NCBI RefSeq assembly: GCF_024586455.1
Contig: NC_065919.1
Span: forward strand, 32,960,839-33,024,838
Reading direction: 5' to 3'
Origin: Bactrocera neohumeralis
Lineage: Eukaryota; Arthropoda; Insecta; Diptera; Tephritidae
Length of the DNA: 64,000 nucleotides
Position numbers and translations under genes: made by a program
Part shown: in pieces, positions 24,807 through 35,838 of the stretch
Numbering within the stretch: position 1 is the first letter of the stretch
How the letters are laid out: each line of letters opens with the position of its first letter
Notes under the pieces: generated by a model
The model's database searches: none
What the model saw: the letters and a program-made list of their open reading frames with translations, nothing else
What the model was told of the DNA's origin: nothing

Positions 24807-26770
24807 ATCACTATATTTCCTGTGTATCTATTGGGTGAAAAATAGTTATAACAATATATTTAGTAGTACTGTGGAAATAAGACGTTCATCATGTTTGACT
24901 CTTCCAATTGCGTTCGCTTGGCACTTAAAAATAGTATGTGTAAGTAAGTGAATACTGAGTGTGTCTATAAAAAGTGTTTAACTACGGGTGTATCACAAAT
25001 GGCTATTGTTCGGCGCGGGAATTTGTTAAAGAGTAACCAATTTCCAGAGCACACACCGGCGTACAATAATGCTCATTAATTCTTTCTTTGTTAACTGAAG
25101 ACATGCTCTTATTTGCTAATAGCTTCATTCATAAACGCAACCATTTTTCAATTGAAATGGAATTACTGTCAATCAGTGTTACGCAATATTTTGGTACGTT
25201 GTATAAGATTCTCTTCGGTACTCATTGCTACAATTAGATTGTTTTGGTTAAGCCCTTGAAGTTATTACTTAATGAGTGACATATAATTGGAGAAGTTGTA
25301 TAGCTATCAATTAGATATGATATGTACATATGTACATATGTAAGCGTACCAAATATTTACACAACTTCCTCTTCCATTATAGGATATATGTACATACATA
25401 TGTATATGTATATATTTAAGTGTGAAATATTTTCAAATCACCATAATGCCGTGGACGTAAACTAGTATTAAACGAATCTATGCGACAAAGAAGACTAAAA
25501 TCGTCGGGTTCTGTTCATTGCTGTTGTGTGCTTGAAACGATAAAAGATTTAATTTTGATATTGAGCAGCAAAATTCAAATAGGGACACCGCTTTTTAGTT
25601 GTAAACATTGGTTAACTTTACAATGAAAAACCAAAAACATTTTTTGCACCCTGAACGGAATATAATATATAAACTTTTCAATTGACGAGATATCTTCACG
25701 AAATTTGTCTCTTGAAAAATGCAATATCTGAAGACATTTTTTTAGATCGGTTCACCTTATCATACAGCTGTTAGGAAAACTGAACGATCGGAATAAAATA
25801 TAAGTTATTATACTATTATCTCGTAAGTTATATTTAAAGAATAATGTTTTCATTCGGCGTAAAATCCGGTTTTAATATTTCTATCCATATTCTTTTGGTT
25901 GGTATCCTTAAGGGGTCAGTAGGATAATCTTTTTTCAAAAAGTTGTTTTTTTTTTTGCATTTTCTGTTTCCTTATACCCACTTTACCATTGGAAGGTTTC
26001 GAAAAAGGCCAAAAAATAATAATACCGCTCGACGTTCGGAGCGCTCGGAGTGCACACCTCAACTTTAAGCGCGTTTTTCACAAAAGACACTTTTTTAAAC
26101 TGGCAGACATGATTCCCGTCGAACCGATTTGCTTAATATTTTTATATTAGGGTTTTCACAAGTCTCATAAAGTTATAAGTTATAACGATTCGAAAACATA
26201 GCATTGAGAATTGTAAATGTGTAAAATCATTTTTGTATGAAATCCAACAACAATTTTTTTAAACAAGTGTAAAAATGTATAATTTTACGATTTTACGATT
26301 CTTTACGACGGATTGTGAGTACCCAATTATAATTTTTGACAATGTTATGACAAAATTTATGTAAAAAAAACTTAGGAAAAATTCTAAAAAAAACGTTAAT
26401 TACTTTTTTATGTATCAACATTTTTTCTTGATTCTAGTAGGGACGATAACCATTCACGTAATTTTTAAAAATAAATTGATTTTTGTGTTTCAGATGATCC
26501 AAACATGAGAAATCGTATCCGCCAGTGAAAAAACGCATCTCATTCACCCAGCCATTTCTCCGACAAATATCATCAAAAAATTCCGAAAAAATTTGTTTAT
26601 ACACTCCACGATATACCTCATGATATGTGAAATCGTGTGTGTGTGAATCCAGTTTTAGACCCACAGCCCTTAGGCATAGTTTTTCAGAATTATCTATAGA
26701 ACATTTTTCGCATACGTTATTTTCTTAAAAAAAAATCAACCCGCTCTAATGTAGTACATACTTGTGTATA
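24807..26770. other. Non-coding gap with a repeat-A piece
   Basis: 25646-25800 is a diverged plus-strand repeat-A copy (CACCCTGAACGGAATATA, ACGAGATATCTTCACGAAAT, GAACGATCGGAATAAA). 25900-26700 has an unrecognised but structured block, less AT-rich near 26030-26080. An open frame at 26434-26664 (minus, 76 codons) shows no recognisable domain, so I do not call it a gene. Confidence 0.5.
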
Positions 26771-26773
26771 GTA

Positions 26774-27125
26774 CAGTAGAGGCCCGCTAATCCGGACACG
26801 GCCTAATCCGGATTCCACTGTAATCCGGACAGGGTTAAAAAATTCAAAATTTCTATTATGTCCCTTGTAATCCGGACCGACATTCTCTATCCGTATTCTC
26901 TAATCCAGATCACATATTTATTATTCACTATATTCGCTTTTATGCTTCATTGTTTTAAGTTTTTTTTTTTTTGGAACATGTGTATTATTTGTTATAATAA
27001 ACAAACAGAAATTTATAAATATTTTTTCTTAATACATAGTTCTGATATGTCTTTGGTAATCCGGATTCCCTTATATTCCGGATAGGGGCCGGTTTTAATT
27101 GATCCGGATTAGCGGGCCTCTACTG
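26774..27125. mobile_element. Pogo/Tigger-like MITE with TA target duplication
   Basis: A 352-bp element with long terminal inverted repeats: CAGTAGAGGCCCGCTAATCC at the left, and its reverse complement closing at 27125. It is flanked by TA on both sides (26772-26773 and 27126-27127), the Tc1/mariner-superfamily signature. Inside, AATCCGGA boxes recur several times. There is no coding capacity, so it is a non-autonomous derivative. The assignment to pogo/Tigger rests on the CAGTAGA terminus and the CTAATCCGGA-like repeat; it is likely but not proven. Confidence 0.85.
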
Positions 27126-27129
27126 TATG

Positions 27130-27770
27130 TACATGCACAGGGTGCGATAAAAAGAAATATTATTTTGTTTAAGACAAACATTCCAGTTTTAACGAAATTT
27201 GAAGTATACACTTTCATTTGCTTGGCTAGTTAAATACAGTTTTACGTTTCGGGCCACTGCTATTCTGGTCAAGTGGGCACCCACACTCGGTTACACAGTT
27301 ACATTTGAATTTTTGGAAACACAGTGCTACAAAGAACGGCAAAAAACGTAATTATGAGGTGCTTATGCACATTAACACTATCAGATGATTACGGTATTAT
27401 TATATTAGCCATGCGAAACAGTGGATATTATACACAAACATTCGCACGCACATCTAATTGCAGTGCTGAATGAGTTAAACTGCCTGACCATATCTGCAAC
27501 TTCTATGTTTTCTCTATGACTATTTTTGTTTAGAAGTGAAAGCTATCTTATCAAGTATTTGATGAGTCCAAACTCAAATTATAAAAAAATGCTGTTTATT
27601 ATGGCGGTAGAATTATACATGTCTATATGTATGCAAATATGCATGGATTCAAACCTACCTGTGGTTTTGCCTTTGTATAAAATACACGAGTGTTTTCAAA
27701 TATTAGCAGATTAATACATATGTATGTGCATATGTACCAAAAAGACTATAATAGATATTGTACTTACATA
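27130..27770. other. Non-coding gap
   Basis: No gene recognised. Confidence 0.5.
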
Positions 27771-27777
27771 AGTTTTT

Positions 27778-28450
27778 CTTCTTTATTGGCGTAGACTTCG
27801 CTTACTTGGTTATAGCGCCAGTTATTCCTGCTTTAAGCTGATTCCAAGCGAAGTCAGGTCCTTCTCCACTTGGTCCTTCCAACGGAGTGGAGGTCTTCCT
27901 CTTCCTCTGCTTCCCCCGGCGGGTACTACGTCAAATACTTTCACAGCTGGGGTGATTTCATCCATTCGGACGACATAACCGCTGTCTCTTAATTCGCTGA
28001 ACTACATACATATGTATGTATGTCAATGTGGTCGTATAACTCACATCAGCTCATCGTTAAATCGAATGCGATACTCGCAGTTGCGAATGCGCAACTCTCG
28101 GAACTCGTAACGTCGAATTATGTTGTCATCGTCCATGCCTCTGCACTATATAGCAGGACGGGAATAATGAGTGACTTATACTTGTAGAGTTTGGTCTTTG
28201 TTCGTAGAGAGAGAACTTTACTTTTCTATTGCCTACTCAGTAGCACCTGTTGGCAAAAGTTATTCTGCGTTGGATTTCGAAGCTGACAATGTTGTTGGTG
28301 CTAATACTGGTTCCAAGATAGACGAAATTATCTAGGAGCTTAATGTTATGACTGCCAACAGTAACGTGGGAGCCAAATGGAAAGTGCGACGATTGACGAC
28401 AGTCAGTAGACCACATGTGGAGGAGGTTCTACATGAGTACGCTCCGATCT
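27778..28450 (-). pseudogene. LINE remnant, 3' part of ORF2
   Basis: The minus strand encodes, in shifting frames, the post-RT C-terminus of a non-LTR retrotransposon: an AEIQRRI/LANRCY-type stretch, LYKSLI(I)PVLLY, a WTMDDDN-like block, ELRELRIRNCEYRIRF, then VVRMDEITPAVKVFDVVPAG and RWKDQVEKDLTSLGI near the end. A related but separately decayed copy sits at 60720-61640. Family knowledge: the LPVLLYG..W motif follows the RT domain in RTE/I/R1-type LINEs. I cannot fix the clade. Confidence 0.7.
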
Positions 28451-28454
28451 TGAA

Positions 28455-29878
28455 TACATAAATTTATTTTTAACATGTTCCAGGATATAAGGAAAGATTT
28501 GCTCTCGATGCTCAAGATCACTGATAAAACGTTCTGATCCGGCTACCATTTAAATATTATCAAAACCGTTCAATTTGAGTCGCTCTCTCACTGGGAAGAA
28601 TGTGCCATTCTTTTATCCCTGCTTCTTTCTTGCTAAACAAGTTCTTCTTTCTGCGATAAAACACATTTTTGCAAACCGTTAGTTTCGTTTTTTATAAATA
28701 ATTACAACTGATTTGAAGTCTTCAGATTTTAAATAAAAAAAAATTTTCTATCATTTAGAAATATCGTAGTAGGTTTGATAGTGCTTTAGCGAAGCGAGTG
28801 ATCGGTGTGCGCTTATCTAAACGCCACCACGGACAGCAGTGTAAAATATTGAAAAGAACACCTTTATTTTTTCGTTTAAATTAGGAAAATTTAGAAATAG
28901 AAAATCAAAATATTGTTATTTCTAAAAACAGTGTAAAAACTTTCTGTGAAAAAATGTATCGGAAAAATAATTCGATCATACCATATATACATACATAAAT
29001 AAATTTAACTTTAATATATTGTCAAAATAATTGCGTATAAATGGGATGATAATTTAGTTTTACAATAAAATGTAGTATATATTCTTATATTAACAATAGT
29101 TTTGATGTTTCTGTTTTACTTCGACTATTTTGAAGCCGTAATACCCTTCACAGGTGTTTAGCAAAATTTGATCTGATCTGGGGTCTCCGACGCTTCCTTC
29201 TGACAAACTTATAAAGGCCATTCCATCAATTGGCGACATGGTTTTGTGTCCGTGGTTCTCCGATTTTGACGAAACTTTAGAATATCATAATATAGACCAA
29301 AATAAGAATATCTGTAGACTTTTTAGTGGTCAAAGTTGCTCCATTGTTTTTTGGCGCGCAATTCAAATTGAGATCAAACAAAAAAATTGCTATTTCTTTT
29401 ATTTTTTAACGACCTCAAAATTTAGTGAAAAAAATTTTGCAGTTATTCAATTTTATGTAAAAAAATCTCAACTTTCTGATAAAAATACAAATACAAAAAA
29501 ATTTTCAAAATCCAAAAAAAAACATTATTTTCCAAAAATCCCGTTTTTTTCTGCTTTTCCCCCAATTTTTTTTTTCAAAATTGAATTCGATTCCTCGTTC
29601 AATTTTACATAAGAATCAGTGTTCAAAAATATGGGACTCTGATCCCATGAACAGCAAAAAAAATGCAAAGTTGTCGCTCAAAATCCAAAAAAAAAACATT
29701 TTTTTTCCAAAGATCCCGTTTTTTGTGCTTTTCCACCAACAAAAAAAAATGCAAAGTTGTCACTATACGGCGCAGTCTGTTCGCTTAGAAGGTTGTGTGA
29801 AGGAGGTAAATATGTAAATTGTATTCTTAGACTTGAATTAATGAAGAAATCAGTGTCTTCATTCATAAAAATATGCGA
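28455..29878. other. Non-coding gap with A-rich block
   Basis: 29140-29235 is a minus-strand repeat-A piece (ACCCTTCACAGGTGTTTAGC, GGGTCTCCGACGCTTCCTTC). 29380-29760 is a low-complexity A/T-homopolymer block in which a segment with AAATCCAAAAAAAAAACATT and CAAAGATCCCG-type text is repeated (near 29500 and 29680). Open frames in this block reflect homopolymer composition. Confidence 0.5.
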
Positions 29879-29926
29879 TAGCATTGATCAACTTATGTTA
29901 GTTGTTGTCTTAACTAAGGTTACCTA
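29879..29926 (-). repeat. Fragment matching the Gypsy LTR edge
   Basis: TTATGTTAGTTGTTGTCTTA followed by ACTAAGGTTA at 29895-29925 is identical to the outer edge of the LTR at 35805-35835, and both are preceded by a diverged GCATTGA..CAACTTATG. It may be the remains of the 3' LTR of the 31.1-35.8 kb Gypsy element, or a separate solo-LTR fragment. Confidence 0.6.
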
Positions 29927-30359
29927 TTCCCCTCTTCGACGGAGTACCGCATTTTTTACATTGGAGCTTTGCTGAGCATATGTTGAAGAGGTGACAAATG
30001 GTTTAGTTGCTTAATTGCTTGGCTTAAGCTTTACAAAACTTTTAGCTTATTTTTGCTAAATATAACAAATTCAAATTAAAATAAACAATAATTAAATTTT
30101 TACTTAAGATTATCGTGATAATTTAAAAAACTAACAAGCGGTTTATTTACGTAAATATTTTTCAAATAATTCAGCGTCTCTCATGTTTAGTTTTATATCT
30201 TTACTAGAGGACACGTACACGCATCACTGTGACTGATACATAGATAAAACTACTACTACCATCTATATGATTTCTATTAGTTGGATTATAACTATTAGTT
30301 AATGAGATATAGCATTTTTGTAAAGCAACTTGTGTTAGTTTGCAAAAAAAATGGATCAT

Positions 30360-30780
30360 AAAGCATTTCGTGTGTTAATAAAGCATTGCTTTTTTGGGGA
30401 AAATACTGTTGAATTTGGGCTCAGGGAAATCCACCGTTAAAAATATATTTGCTAAGCTGGAAACAGGCGAAATGAGCAAAGTAGGTGCCTCGCAAGTTCA
30501 TAATCCAGCAAAAACAACGAATAACTGATTCTGAGAAGTGTTTAAGTGCTCTCTAATCGGAAGAAAGCCGAAATTTTTCGTCGGTGATAGAAACATAGCT
30601 CCATCATTTCCCACTGGAGTCCAATCGACCATCATTCTAGCGGACTTCACATAATGAACCGGTTCTCAGACGTGGAATAACGAAAAAGGCGGCTGGAAAG
30701 GTTATCACATCAGTCTTTTGGGATGCACGTGGTATAATACAAACTCAACGACTTATTACTGAGCCAATTATAATCTATTT
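30360..30780 (+). pseudogene. Mariner remnant of a second subfamily
   Basis: In broken frames: MDHKAFRVLIKHCFFGENTV (from the ATG near 30350), then KSTVKNIFAKLETGEMSKVG, a degraded middle, and KAAGKVITSVFWDARGIIQT near 30690-30740. The AGKVxxSVFWDxxGII box is the conserved stretch before the second catalytic aspartate in mariner transposases. Strongly decayed, with no inverted repeats found. Distinct from the copies at 4.8 and 7.6 kb. Confidence 0.75.
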
Positions 30781-30954
30781 CACTGCGTATTTGGTTGCAG
30801 TTCTTTTCCTCTATTTCAAATATTTAGCAATTGTATTATTTTTGAGCAGACTCTGTTTAAAATTGTACGCATATATTCAAATGATTGTTACAAACATGAA
30901 TTTTGAACAAATGCTTTTTATTTGAAATATAATTTTTGTATTTATGAGTTGTAT

Positions 30955-31101
30955 TAAACTTTAACATAAAGAGATAAAAGGTATCCTATGTCCTTACCCT
31001 AGTTCTAAGCTACCTGTCCACCAATTTTCAGCCAAATCGGTTCAGCCGTCCGTTATAAATGGTGTAACTAACAACAAACTTCTTTTATATACATATATAG
31101 A
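30955..31101 (-). mobile_element. Helitron 5' end fragment
   Basis: On the minus strand the edge reads A|TCTATATATGTATATAAAAG, then a GTTAGTTACACCATTTATAA box and ACGGCTGAACCGATTTGGCT. The A|TC start and the TATATAAAAG plus CGGCTGAACCGATT layout is the usual 5' terminus of fly Helitrons, and it parallels the 5' end at 52189. It abuts the pol 3' end of the neighbouring Gypsy element. I did not find its 3' CTAG end with confidence. Confidence 0.65.
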
Positions 31102-31146
31102 TAATTGTTTTTTTGCAAGATACATTCTAGATATGAACATTTATGT

Positions 31147-33010
31147 TTAACGAAGATTACTTTTATGTATTTTCCTACCATTAATAAGAACTGTAGTACC
31201 AAGATCTCTTTCGACTATCTTTTCAGTAAACACTTTATCAAATTTATTTCCAAGCCTTTTGTTTCGCCGTATGAAAACCTTTTCTCCACAGACATATATT
31301 TTAGCAGTTTTCTTTGGTATTTATTCTCCAAACATATCTTGCAATTTGCTATTGTTGATTTCAATAATTTTTTTATATTTAGAAAATATCGATTGTGCTC
31401 CATCGATATCAATTCCATTTGGTCATCATTATTATTTAAATCAATTAAGAGAAGCTGAGTGTGAATAAACTTAACGCCAGGAAAAGCTGATATTATTTTA
31501 TTTTGTATCTGTGCTAGAGTGTGGAGATCGCAATAAATTCCGTTGGTGACGTTAGGGTTGATATGATTTTTTAGGCATTCTATAAGATTCTTAAGAGTAT
31601 CGAAAGTGATTGTGTGACGTATCAGTTTTTTAAAAATAATTTTTGTATTTTTGCTAAAAGAATTAGACTTAGAAATCATTAATTGGTATCTGAATTGGTT
31701 AATAGGACAATTGACGGTTTTGATAATGTTAGTTAAGGATTCTTCGCTGTGCACAGTTTCGTTTGAGGTGGCTTCACTTAAATTGTTGCAGAATTGTCTA
31801 GAAAGCGCATCGGCAACTTTGTTGTCTTTTCCCGGCTTAAGATGAAAACTTAACGCAAGCTCTTCAATGAACGCTTGCCAACTTTTCAGTTTTGCATTTG
31901 GATTTTTTTCAGACATTGCGAAAATGAGCGGCTGATGGTCGGTAAAAATGTTTATATTTGTCACTCCATACAAATAATGACGAAGCTTTTCTAATGCCCA
32001 TACAATCGCAAGTAGCTCTCGTTCGTTTGTAGCATAATTTTGTTCGGTAGCTGACAGTGTTCGTGAAATCATGGTAATTGGACGACCTTTTTGCGACAAA
32101 ACTGCACCTAAAGCAGTAGAAGAGGCATCTGCTGTAAGCTCGAAAGGTTGATTATAATTAGGGTATTGAAGTAAAACATCATCTGAAGCTAATATTTGTT
32201 TTATTTGTTCAAAAGCTTGAAGGGCTTGAGGGCTAAAGTCAACTCTCACATTTCTTGAATATCGTGAACCTACTTGTCCGTTTTCTCCGCGAAGGTAAGC
32301 TGTCAAAGGCTTGACTATGGCAGCATAGTCTTTAATAAAACGCCTATAATATCCTGATAGTCCCAGAAATGAGCGCAATGCTCGAAGAGTTTGCGGAGGT
32401 TCGTAGTTAACAATATCACGAATTTTATCTGGGCAAGTTCTAATACCTGCGTTAGAGACAAGAAACCCTAGAAAGTCCACTTGAGTTTTAAAAAACTTCG
32501 ATTTTTCAGGTGAGACTCTCATTCCTGCGTTTTCAAGGGTTTGAAGTATGTGGTTGATGTGCTTTAAATGTGATTGTTCATCTGAAGAATAGATAATTAT
32601 GTCGTCGACATAAACGTGACAATATTTCCCTATGACTTCGCGTAAAACATCGTCAATGGCCCTTTGAAAAATACTGGGTACATTTCTTAACCCAAAGGGT
32701 AATCTACAGAATTCATATTTTCCGTTGTTTATACTAAACGCTGTCTTTTGGCTGTCTTTTTCACACATAACGATTTGGTGAATAGGGTATCGATCTAGAA
32801 TGGTTTTTTCATTGAGCTTCCGAAAATCATCACCATTCGCAGTTTTGGCTTTCCATCTTCATCAAATCCCTTTTTAGATACTACGTGGACAGGAGAATTG
32901 TAAGGCGAACAAGATGACCTTATTATTCCATCTTTAAGAAGTCTTTTTATTTATTTATTAATAAATGGGTCTACAGACATGGGATATGGATAACTCTTGC
33001 TGTATATCGG
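31147..33010 (-). pseudogene. pol: Gypsy pol: RT, RNase H, truncated integrase
   Basis: The main frame (32768-31215, 517 codons) starts inside RT. A frameshift near 32840 separates the upstream RT (RSSCSPYNSPVHVVSKKGF, then a NEKTILDRYPI block). Residues 1-150 hold KTAFSINNGKYEF and YVDDIIIYS (53-61); RNase H follows with LTADASSTALGAVLSQ (D214), NERE (E251) and FTDHQPL (D277). An integrase zinc region is near residues 430-460 (HNRYF...CKIC). The LDLKSGFHQI motif, with the first RT catalytic Asp, is missing between DRYPIHQI and MCEKDSQKTAF. The integrase core (D,D,E) is deleted; only the tail DLGTTVLINGRKIHKSNL survives, frameshifted, near 31150-31200. Confidence 0.85.
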
Positions 33011-33199
33011 TTCATCTGTATTTGTGCGAATTCTCCCCTTAAGGGTTGTGTTGTAAGGCAAGGCACTATCTGGGTCAGCAAATGCATTAATATTTTTACT
33101 TATTATTTGCCGAAATTGTACTTGGAGTTTGAGTGGAACTGAATTTTCTTCTATTGTTTTTAAATTTACTTGCTCACATGGAAAAAAATGTAATTTTTC

Positions 33200-33600
33200 T
33201 TTACCATTTCGGTAAAGTAATTACCCTTCAACAGTATCAATTTTAGCATCAATATGTTTTAAAAAGTCATAACCTATAATACCGTCAAATGTACTTAAAC
33301 TTGAAAGCAGAAAGAACGTTGAGGTATTGCCTGACACATTAACTAAACACTTTTTATTTATTAGATTTTTACCGTGAATGGATTTAAAATTAAAAGGTTT
33401 CCCCAAACATTTAATTCCCTGAAGAAATGAAAAGTATTTTATATAATTTTTTAATGTGCCTTTATCAATTAAAATGCGAAGCTTCCGGCCGTTTTTGCAC
33501 TTTTTCGTAATAAACGGTAGGAGCGATTTTAGATTAAATAGTTTATTTCGTCCCCATATTCCGCTACAGCATCGTCAATTATGAAAGCCAATGCCGGAGT
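33200..33600 (-). pseudogene. Gypsy protease with mutated active site
   Basis: The minus strand reads RKLRILIDKGTLKNYIKYFS near 33425-33485, then GKPFNFKSIHGKNLINKKCL, and FDGIIGYDFLKHIDAKIDTV by 33230. Retroviral-type aspartyl proteases need D-T/S-G; here it is D-K-G, so the enzyme should be inactive. Stops and a frameshift separate it from gag. Confidence 0.8.
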
Positions 33601-33760
33601 TGTTGTAATAATATTCATCTTCAAAATTGGTATCCTGATTGAAATTTTCCTCAACATTTTGAAAGGATTCTAATTCTTTCGGCATAAAATTTACCTTTTG
33701 CAGTTTGTGAAAGGGTGCACGATCAGAATGGAACTGTTCGCGATTTCGTTTATAGGTTGA

Positions 33761-34741
33761 TTACATATTCTGATTTTGATGCTGTGGTTTAGGAATGTAC
33801 TTGGGTGTAGGTTGAGTCTGCTGAGTGGATAGTTTCGGAATACTGTTAGGCTGTCGGTAGTAACTTGTACCTATGTTATCGAATTCCATTGGGGTTGGTT
33901 TATTAGGTTTTGAATTGAAGCTAATTCCTGCATTCGGTCTATTATTGTAATCTATTTGTTTAAATTGAGACGTTACCGGCTTATTGAATTTATAAGTATT
34001 TCCAACAGCAAAGGCTTCTGCAAAACTATGATTCGTTTGCAGCTCCTGAGCCACTGCAAGAGCAGTTGGAAGGTCTTTGGGCTTGGAGGAAAAAAGGATA
34101 TCGCACAATGGAAGTCGAAGTCCTGATATGAAGACGCGTAAGACGTTTTCTCTAGCGCGCTTATTTAAAGTGGCAATAATATTTTTATTTCCGCTATACG
34201 TCATGATTTGTTTACTTATGATAAGGCATAGTTTTTTGTCCACCTTATTATAATAATCAGTAATAGAAAGACTAACTTGTCTAAGGATATTTAGCTCGTT
34301 CTCCAAAACATAGAGAGGCCTTTTATCGGCATATTCCTGATCTAGTCTAGCTAAAATTGCCTTGAAATTAAGCACTGTATTAAAAGACGCGAGTGTGGTA
34401 TTTGCGGAACCAATAATTTTGTTTCGGAAAATACCCATAGCGATGTAATATTTTTCCGAACCCTCCGAGTAGTAATTAATGGCGAATTCAGCTGCAGTTC
34501 GCCAAACGGGATAAGAAACAGAATCTCCACTAAATTCAGGTAGAGATTTTATTAAGTCTAAACTTGCGTTGCTTTCTGCTACTAATTGATTAATTGAAAC
34601 GGGTAAATGTTCTTCAAAGCCACATGGTTGCAACTGATTAATTGCCCAGGTCAAGTTACTTAACTGCGCAAAAAACTCTCGTTTTAGATTTTCATTGGCT
34701 TTATTAACAATTTCTTCTATTTGCTCTCTATTCAAAGACAT
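33761..34741 (-). CDS. gag: Gypsy gag
   Basis: A continuous frame of 326 codons from the ATG at 34741. It starts MSLNREQIEEIVNKANENLK, holds a capsid-like helical core (residues 60-230: EFSGDSVSYPVWRTAAEFAI, then KRPLYVLENELNILRQVSLS) and ends in a Pro/Gln/Asn-rich basic tail with no visible CCHC knuckle. The domain order fits gag of Gypsy/17.6-type elements, which often lack zinc knuckles. It is the least damaged gene of this element. It lies about 620 bp downstream of the primer binding site. Confidence 0.8.
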   Translation of the reverse strand: MSLNREQIEEIVNKANENLKREFFAQLSNLTWAINQLQPCGFEEHLPVSINQLVAESNASLDLIKSLPEFSGDSVSYPVWRTAAEFAINYYSEGSEKYYIAMGIFRNKIIGSANTTLASFNTVLNFKAILARLDQEYADKRPLYVLENELNILRQVSLSITDYYNKVDKKLCLIISKQIMTYSGNKNIIATLNKRARENVLRVFISGLRLPLCDILFSSKPKDLPTALAVAQELQTNHSFAEAFAVGNTYKFNKPVTSQFKQIDYNNRPNAGISFNSKPNKPTPMEFDNIGTSYYRQPNSIPKLSTQQTQPTPKYIPKPQHQNQNM

Positions 34742-35360
34742 TTTTATCTATTTATAATTTTTTTCCAAAGGCTTGGTAAAGAAAATTTGTTAAGTTTCGT
34801 TTCTAGTTGTTGAAATTATTTAAGATCTTGTTTTTTTTAATATACCTATTATAAAAGTATTTTTAAAAATATTTATTTAATAATTAATACAAACTTTTTA
34901 TCAGTTTTATGATTGGCACTAAGTTAATTCAAATATCAGAAGAAATATTCTTTTTGGAACACTATATTTAATACGTGTACATTTTTAAGGTTATTTCATT
35001 GAATGCTAACCTTTTATTCGAAAAAAAAAAAATTTATAACACAAAAGAGTTTTATGCAAAACTACGATTTACTTTAATTGGAAATTAGATTCCTTTGAAA
35101 GCACTCATATAGTACTCTAATAAACTGTAGATTTTTTATAATTAATATATTTTTAAATAACCACTTGGAAATTGTTTAAATAATCACTTACACTTTTAAA
35201 TATATTTAGTAATGATGCATTTGTTGTTTAGCAGTCCTTCAGGATGCCTTACGTCCTTACGTCCTTTCGGTATTTGTGGGTTTCTGGTCCGTTAGAACTC
35301 CTAATTTCTTTCTCGGTCCTCGGTACCTCAGAATTCCTATGTTCTTTTTACAAGTCCTTG

Positions 35361-35378
35361 GCCCCACGTTGGGCGCCA
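35361..35378 (-). promoter_or_regulatory. Retrotransposon primer binding site, tRNA-Lys type
   Basis: On the minus strand, TGGCGCCCAACGTGGGGC lies directly 3' of the LTR edge. This 18-mer is complementary to the 3' end of a fly tRNA-Lys (from memory), the primer for minus-strand synthesis. Confidence 0.8.
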
Positions 35379-35838
35379 GTTAAAAACGTAATTATTTTAT
35401 TTAGAAACTTTATTTGTAATGTTAATAGTTTCACGTTTACATTACGTCTGTCTTAACTAAGTTAAAGCCCAAGCATACATATATTTCGCTGCTTTTCCAT
35501 ATTGGTGCAGCAACAACTTACTTGCGGTTCCCTTTACCAAAGGTAAAATATCGTTGTTGCTACATATGAGATCTACTCTACAATTACAACTTCTGAAGGT
35601 ACCGTAACACTTCAGTGTTTTACGCATCACCTTCCGAATGTCACCCATCAAAGAGTTATGCTGTTGCTGTGCGCTCTTATTGGTGATAATAATGATAAGA
35701 GTATTGATATGCAAATAAACGTAGTAAGCATTCCAGCATGAAGAGCCCAGTAGGAACGTGCGTAGCATTGAAAGCAACTTATGTTATGTTAGCTGACCAA
35801 TTCATCTTATGTTAGTTGTTGTCTTAACTAAGGTTAAC
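35379..35838 (-). repeat. 5' LTR of the Gypsy element
   Basis: Set by the primer binding site at its inner edge (35379) and by short inverted termini GTTAA...TTAAC at 35379 and about 35838, typical of Gypsy LTRs. The outer edge also recurs at 29895-29925. The outer boundary is uncertain by about 10 bp. Confidence 0.65.

Larger units (their letters stand above)
31130..35838 (-). mobile_element. Defective Ty3/Gypsy LTR retrotransposon
   Basis: Order on the minus strand: 5' LTR (35838-35379), tRNA-Lys-type primer binding site, about 620 bp leader, gag, protease, RT, RNase H and a truncated integrase ending near 31147. There is no env and no full 3' LTR. The 3' side is directly abutted by a Helitron 5' end at 31101. 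Several enzymatic centres are damaged (see the component entries), so the element is dead. Confidence 0.85.

Noticed and set aside
26434..26664. 76-codon minus-strand open frame
   Set aside because: No motif and no upstream or downstream exon; could be a repeat family but not supportable as a gene.
29238..29817. Lys/Phe-rich open frames
   Set aside because: They lie in a homopolymer A/T block with imperfect internal repeats; composition alone explains them.
30201..30215. CTAG|T as the 3' end of the Helitron fragment at 31101
   Set aside because: No convincing subterminal hairpin; CTAGT occurs by chance.
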